Source: Nitrosomonas sp.
GTDB lineage: Bacteria; Pseudomonadota; Gammaproteobacteria; Burkholderiales; Nitrosomonadaceae
Direction: 5' to 3'
Assembly: GCA_029881855.1 (NCBI GenBank)
Contig: JAOULU010000049.1
Coordinates: 1 to 9,227, forward strand
Length of the DNA: 9,227 nt
In this document: piece after piece, positions 6,533 to 9,227 of the stretch
Layout of the letters: each line of letters opens with the position of its first letter
How positions within the stretch are numbered: position 1 is the first letter of the stretch
Notes under the pieces: model-generated
What the model was told of the DNA's origin: nothing
Database searches by the model: none
Seen by the model: only the letters and a program-made list of their open reading frames with translations
Position numbers and translations under genes: made by a program

Positions 6533-6557
6533 TATAACCTTTGATTCCTATTGCCAA
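6531..6557 (-). promoter_or_regulatory. Candidate promoter of the hydrolase gene
   Basis: On the minus strand TTGGCA (6552-6557, five of six matches) precedes TATAGA (6531-6536, four of six), but the spacer is only 15 bp, shorter than ideal. The 12-bp palindrome at 6521-6532 overlaps the -10 end and the expected start point, an arrangement typical of a repressor site. Confidence 0.22.
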
Positions 6558-6781
6558 ATGAATCTCGCACCAAAACCTAAATATTTTATTTTTCCTTCTG
6601 CATCAATACCATAACATATAGAACCATATCACCTTATAGTTCAATACTATTTTAGTGGCGTATTAACAAATTGATTAACACAATTAGAATAAAATTTATT
6701 CAATGTTCTTTACTTAGCTAAATTTGAATGGAACAATACATTGCAGTCTTCACATCGGAAAGAATCATGCCAACTCTTTTG

Positions 6782-6807
6782 ATTAAATAGGCCTATTTAA
6801 TGTTTTT
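6782..6807 (+). terminator. 20-bp palindrome followed by a T-run, possible terminator or operator
   Basis: ATTAAATAGGCCTATTTAAT (6782-6801) is a perfect 20-bp palindrome followed by G and five T residues (6803-6807). As RNA it would fold into an 8-bp, mostly A-U stem with a GGCC loop, so it would be a weak terminator for rightward transcription. As DNA it could be an operator. A related core, AAATAGCCTATTT, occurs upstream of the porin gene at 4051-4063. Confidence 0.3.
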
Positions 6808-6816
6808 CTTTGATCG

Positions 6817-6854
6817 AATGATAAGATAGCCATACGTTATAGTAAATTATCATT
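6817..6854. repeat. Inverted repeat AATGATAA / TTATCATT
   Basis: The perfect 8-bp arms (6817-6824 and 6847-6854) are separated by 22 bases, about 90-125 bp upstream of the LpxK-like start. The right arm, in AAATTATCATTATTT, loosely resembles a Fur-box half-site, but the match to the full 7-1-7 Fur consensus is only partial (9 of 14 by eye). Function is unproven. Confidence 0.25.
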
Positions 6855-6943
6855 ATTTTAGTGAAATACCGAGATTCAGATACCTTGTGTACCTAACAAA
6901 TTATTAAAAATCCGTAATCACTATTAAATCCATAAGGGATACA

Positions 6944-7993
6944 ATGAAACTGTCCGAACTTTATTGGCATCGCATCACACCATTACACCTCCTGCTATGG
7001 CCATTAAGCATTTTATTCGGAATATTCATACTACTACGGAAATTATGCTACTGGCTTGATATCTTTCCATCTGTCAAATTGCCTGTACCTGTTATCGTTG
7101 TTGACAGCATCACAACTGAAGATGGCGGAAAAACACCCCTTATTCTATGGCTTATCGAATTCTTACAAGCCCGCGGATTACGCCCCGGAATTATTACACG
7201 TGGACATTCTGATAACCCAGGTACACCTATTGCTGTCACCGATGCAAGTGACCCCACCACTATTGGCGGAAAAATATTGCTATTAGCGAAACGTTGCAAA
7301 AATAGCTGTCCAATCTGGGTTGGGGATGATCGTATAGCGGCTGCCCAAGCACTACTTTATGCCAACCCAACCTGTAATATCATTATATGTAATGATGGTT
7401 TACAGTATCCTCGCCTAGAGTGCGACATTGAAATTGTTGTTGCCGATTTCAGCGAACAAAGCTTTGGCAATGGGCTTATGTTACCTGCTGGGCCTTTGCG
7501 TGAGAGTTTAGACCGCTTACAGAATGTTGATGCCGTTGTAACCAATGACAAGCTAAAAGAACATATTGACAGCACCGACTGGGCGCCTACATTTAACATG
7601 AAATTGGTAAGCGAGACTATTTACAACGTATCAGATCCAAGTAACTGCCAGCTTGCGTCAAGCTTTAAAGATAAACGCTTGCATGCCATTGCAGACTTTG
7701 ATAATTCACGACAGTTTTTTGATGATATGCACAAACTGGGACTTAATGCAGAATTACATTCTTTTGCAGAAGATCACCGTTTTGTTCCGCAAGATATCGA
7801 ATACCCTGAAGCAGATGCCATACTGATGCCAGAAGAAGATGCCATACAATGCACAGAGTTTGCAAACGAGAAACTTTGGGCATTACCCATTGAGGCTTGG
7901 GTTAATAGTGAACTACAAGCACTCATCCTAAAAAAACTCAGCAACAAGATAACAGATGGTAATACACTGAATAATATGGCATTTCCACAGTAA
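6944..7993 (+). CDS. LpxK-like protein (tetraacyldisaccharide 4'-kinase family) with degenerate active site
   Basis: LpxK phosphorylates the lipid A disaccharide at the inner membrane. This 349-residue protein is collinear with the whole family: N-terminal membrane helix (about 15-37, HLLLWPLSILFGIF), LPVPVIVV (46-53), TRG (85-87), VGDDRIAAA (126-134), DIEIVV (161-166), GNG-x3-PAGPLRE (175-187) and DH (277-278). Nearly every ATP or catalytic motif differs from the family form. The P-loop VGNITVGGTGKTP is here VDSITTEDGGKTP (53-65). GDEP, with the catalytic Asp, is GGKI (108-111). SDDGLQH is CNDGLQY (149-155). AGIGNP is ADFDNS (250-255). TEKDAVKC is PEEDAIQC (296-303). Kinase activity is therefore doubtful. 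The frame is intact with no frameshift, which argues for a selected function. AAGGGA four bases before the ATG supports this start. It stands alone, without msbA, kdsB or other lipid A genes, so the genuine lpxK is presumably elsewhere. Confidence 0.85.
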   Translation: MKLSELYWHRITPLHLLLWPLSILFGIFILLRKLCYWLDIFPSVKLPVPVIVVDSITTEDGGKTPLILWLIEFLQARGLRPGIITRGHSDNPGTPIAVTDASDPTTIGGKILLLAKRCKNSCPIWVGDDRIAAAQALLYANPTCNIIICNDGLQYPRLECDIEIVVADFSEQSFGNGLMLPAGPLRESLDRLQNVDAVVTNDKLKEHIDSTDWAPTFNMKLVSETIYNVSDPSNCQLASSFKDKRLHAIADFDNSRQFFDDMHKLGLNAELHSFAEDHRFVPQDIEYPEADAILMPEEDAIQCTEFANEKLWALPIEAWVNSELQALILKKLSNKITDGNTLNNMAFPQ

Positions 7994-8030
7994 AAAAGAT
8001 TATTAATTTATCTCAGCTATCATTCCTAGT

Positions 8031-9227
8031 CTAATTCCTACGATGTGCTATTTGATATAACACAGGCAACACCAACAAAGTCAATGCCGTTGATGACAAA
8101 ATACCACCAATTACAACGGTTGCCAGAGGTCGTTGTACTTCAGCACCAATACTCAGTGCAAGTGCCATAGGAACAAAACCAATCGCATCGGTCAAAGCAG
8201 TCATCAATACCGGGCGCAACCTTGTCAGCGCTCCTGTATGGATTGCGTTATCTAAGGTATACCCTTGCTCTCGCAAATTCCGAATAAATGTTAACAAGAC
8301 CAAACCATTTAATACTGCTATACCTGATAACGCAATAAAACCAACTGCCGCAGAAATTGATAATGGAATATCGCGCAACCACAGCGCCAATATGCCACCA
8401 GAAAGTGCAAACGGAACGCCAGTAAATACCAACAGCCCGTCACGAAAATTCCCAAACATTAAGTAAAGCAAAACAAAAATCATGCTAAGCGCAATAGGCA
8501 CCACAACCTTTAGCCGCTCTGTTGCAGAAACCAATTGTTCATATTGCCCTCCCCAGACAACCCAATAACCAGGCGGAATGTAAACCTTCTCAGCAATACG
8601 TTCTTGCGCCTCATTAACAAAGGTTCCCAGGTCTTGTCCTCGCACATTTGCACTGATAACCGCTCTACGTTTTCCATTTTCCCGGCTGATCTGATTAGGT
8701 CCTTCTATCACGTTAAAATTAACCACCTCAGCTAGCATCAAATATGCAGGAAGATCTGGTGTTGCATCCGGCAACTTAACAGGCAAACGTTTAAGTGCCT
8801 CAATATCAGTACGTAGATTCTCAGGTAAACGCACTAATAATTCAAAACGCCGGTCGCCCTCATAAATCAACCCCGTCGGCTTACCCCCAACAGCGATGGT
8901 AATAACGTCTTGTACATCAGCCACATTTAACCCATAACGTGACATTTTTAGACGATCCATTTGGATAGACAACATGGGCAAACCTGTTAATTGCTCAATC
9001 TTTACATCTGCCGCACCAGGTATTGTTTCAAGTACGGCCTCTATCTGCTCACCCACATCATGCAAAATTGCCATATCGTCGCCAAAAACCTTTACGGCAA
9101 CATCGGCACGCACCCCCGAAATCAATTCATTAAAACGCATTTGTATTGGCTGCGTAAACTCATAATTATTACCCGTTACATCTTTCACGGCCATTTCCAT
9201 AGCGGCGATTAATTCTCGCTTAGTTCG
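8031..9227 (-). CDS. czcA: Heavy-metal efflux RND pump, CzcA/CusA family, C-terminal part (truncated by window edge)
   Basis: This is the inner-membrane, proton-driven subunit of a tripartite metal exporter. The 398 visible residues are the C-terminal part of a protein normally over 1,000 residues long. They cover most of the second periplasmic porter/docking loop, from TQPIQMRFNEL through GYWVVWGGQYEQL. They then cover membrane helices 8-12, including VVPIALSMIFVLLYLMF, GFIALSGIAVLNGLVLL and LRPVLMTAL, ending in VLPVLYQIAHRRN. The frame is open through 9227, so the Met at 9200 is internal and the gene continues outside. Compared with CusA as remembered, the three Cu/Ag-binding methionines of the porter domain align with Glu, Lys and Asn. 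This favours divalent cations (Co, Zn, Cd or Ni) over Cu/Ag. The helix-4 proton-relay residues lie outside the window. It converges on the LpxK-like gene. Confidence 0.93.
   Translation of the reverse strand, partial: RTKRELIAAMEMAVKDVTGNNYEFTQPIQMRFNELISGVRADVAVKVFGDDMAILHDVGEQIEAVLETIPGAADVKIEQLTGLPMLSIQMDRLKMSRYGLNVADVQDVITIAVGGKPTGLIYEGDRRFELLVRLPENLRTDIEALKRLPVKLPDATPDLPAYLMLAEVVNFNVIEGPNQISRENGKRRAVISANVRGQDLGTFVNEAQERIAEKVYIPPGYWVVWGGQYEQLVSATERLKVVVPIALSMIFVLLYLMFGNFRDGLLVFTGVPFALSGGILALWLRDIPLSISAAVGFIALSGIAVLNGLVLLTFIRNLREQGYTLDNAIHTGALTRLRPVLMTALTDAIGFVPMALALSIGAEVQRPLATVVIGGILSSTALTLLVLPVLYQIAHRRN

Larger units (their letters stand above)
6454..6943. other. 490-bp AT-rich divergent intergenic region
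   Basis: No convincing gene is present between the hydrolase and LpxK-like starts. The stretch holds a candidate hydrolase promoter with the palindrome at 6521-6532, a 7-1-7 palindrome GAATAAAATTTATTC (6687-6701), a 20-bp palindrome followed by T residues (6782-6807) and an inverted repeat AATGATAA/TTATCATT (6817-6854). A 20-codon frame (6728-6790) ends inside the 20-bp palindrome, but it has no ribosome-binding site. No clear promoter for the LpxK-like gene was found. The length is large for this otherwise compact DNA. Confidence 0.5.

Noticed and set aside
6728..6790. 20-codon frame MEQYIAVFTSERIMPTLLIK ending inside the 20-bp palindrome, a possible leader peptide
   Set aside because: No Shine-Dalgarno sequence before the ATG, no codon runs typical of attenuation, and too short to separate from chance.
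6944..7993. LpxK-like gene as a decaying pseudogene
   Set aside because: The frame is full length without stops or frameshifts, has a good ribosome-binding site, and changes are concentrated in active-site motifs while other family motifs are intact.

Overview
The window is AT-rich chromosomal DNA from a Gram-negative bacterium. Evidence for an outer membrane is an LpxK-family protein, a signal-peptide-bearing beta-barrel protein ending in Phe, and a CzcA-type tripartite pump. The protein set (QueD next to TatD, a COG0731-like radical SAM protein, an alginate-export-type barrel, an HME-RND pump) suggests a beta- or gammaproteobacterium, perhaps a low-GC betaproteobacterium such as Nitrosomonadales/Methylophilaceae. 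That placement is inference. There is no rRNA, tRNA, CRISPR array or insertion sequence. The ends cut through two genes.

Layout. 1-446 (minus) is the 5' part of an alanine dehydrogenase gene. 447-852 is non-coding and holds an orphan plus-strand terminator, a candidate small RNA and a 14-bp palindrome. 853-2956 (minus) carries, in transcription order, queD, a TatD-family hydrolase (20 bp apart, probable operon) and, after 107 bp, an SDR oxidoreductase. A 43-bp divergent gap separates queD from a plus-strand radical SAM gene with a TTG start (3000-3860). A 323-bp gap with a plausible promoter leads to an outer-membrane barrel protein (4208-5467). A strong bidirectional terminator (5504-5541) separates it from a convergent alpha/beta hydrolase (5557-6453, minus). 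A 490-bp AT-rich divergent region with several palindromes precedes an LpxK-like gene (6944-7993, plus). This converges on the 3' part of a heavy-metal efflux RND gene (8031-9227, minus).

How the genes relate. Most look like independent housekeeping or accessory units: alanine catabolism, queuosine precursor synthesis, nuclease/hydrolase functions, outer-membrane transport and metal efflux. No multi-gene novel system is evident. The most unusual gene is the LpxK-like protein. It is full length and uninterrupted, yet nearly all ATP-site and catalytic motifs of tetraacyldisaccharide 4'-kinase are altered while the LPAGPLRE region is intact. It looks like a retained, probably non-kinase paralogue. 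Second is the orphan terminator at 609-644, preceded by a CU-rich, anti-Shine-Dalgarno-like stretch, as expected of a small regulatory RNA.
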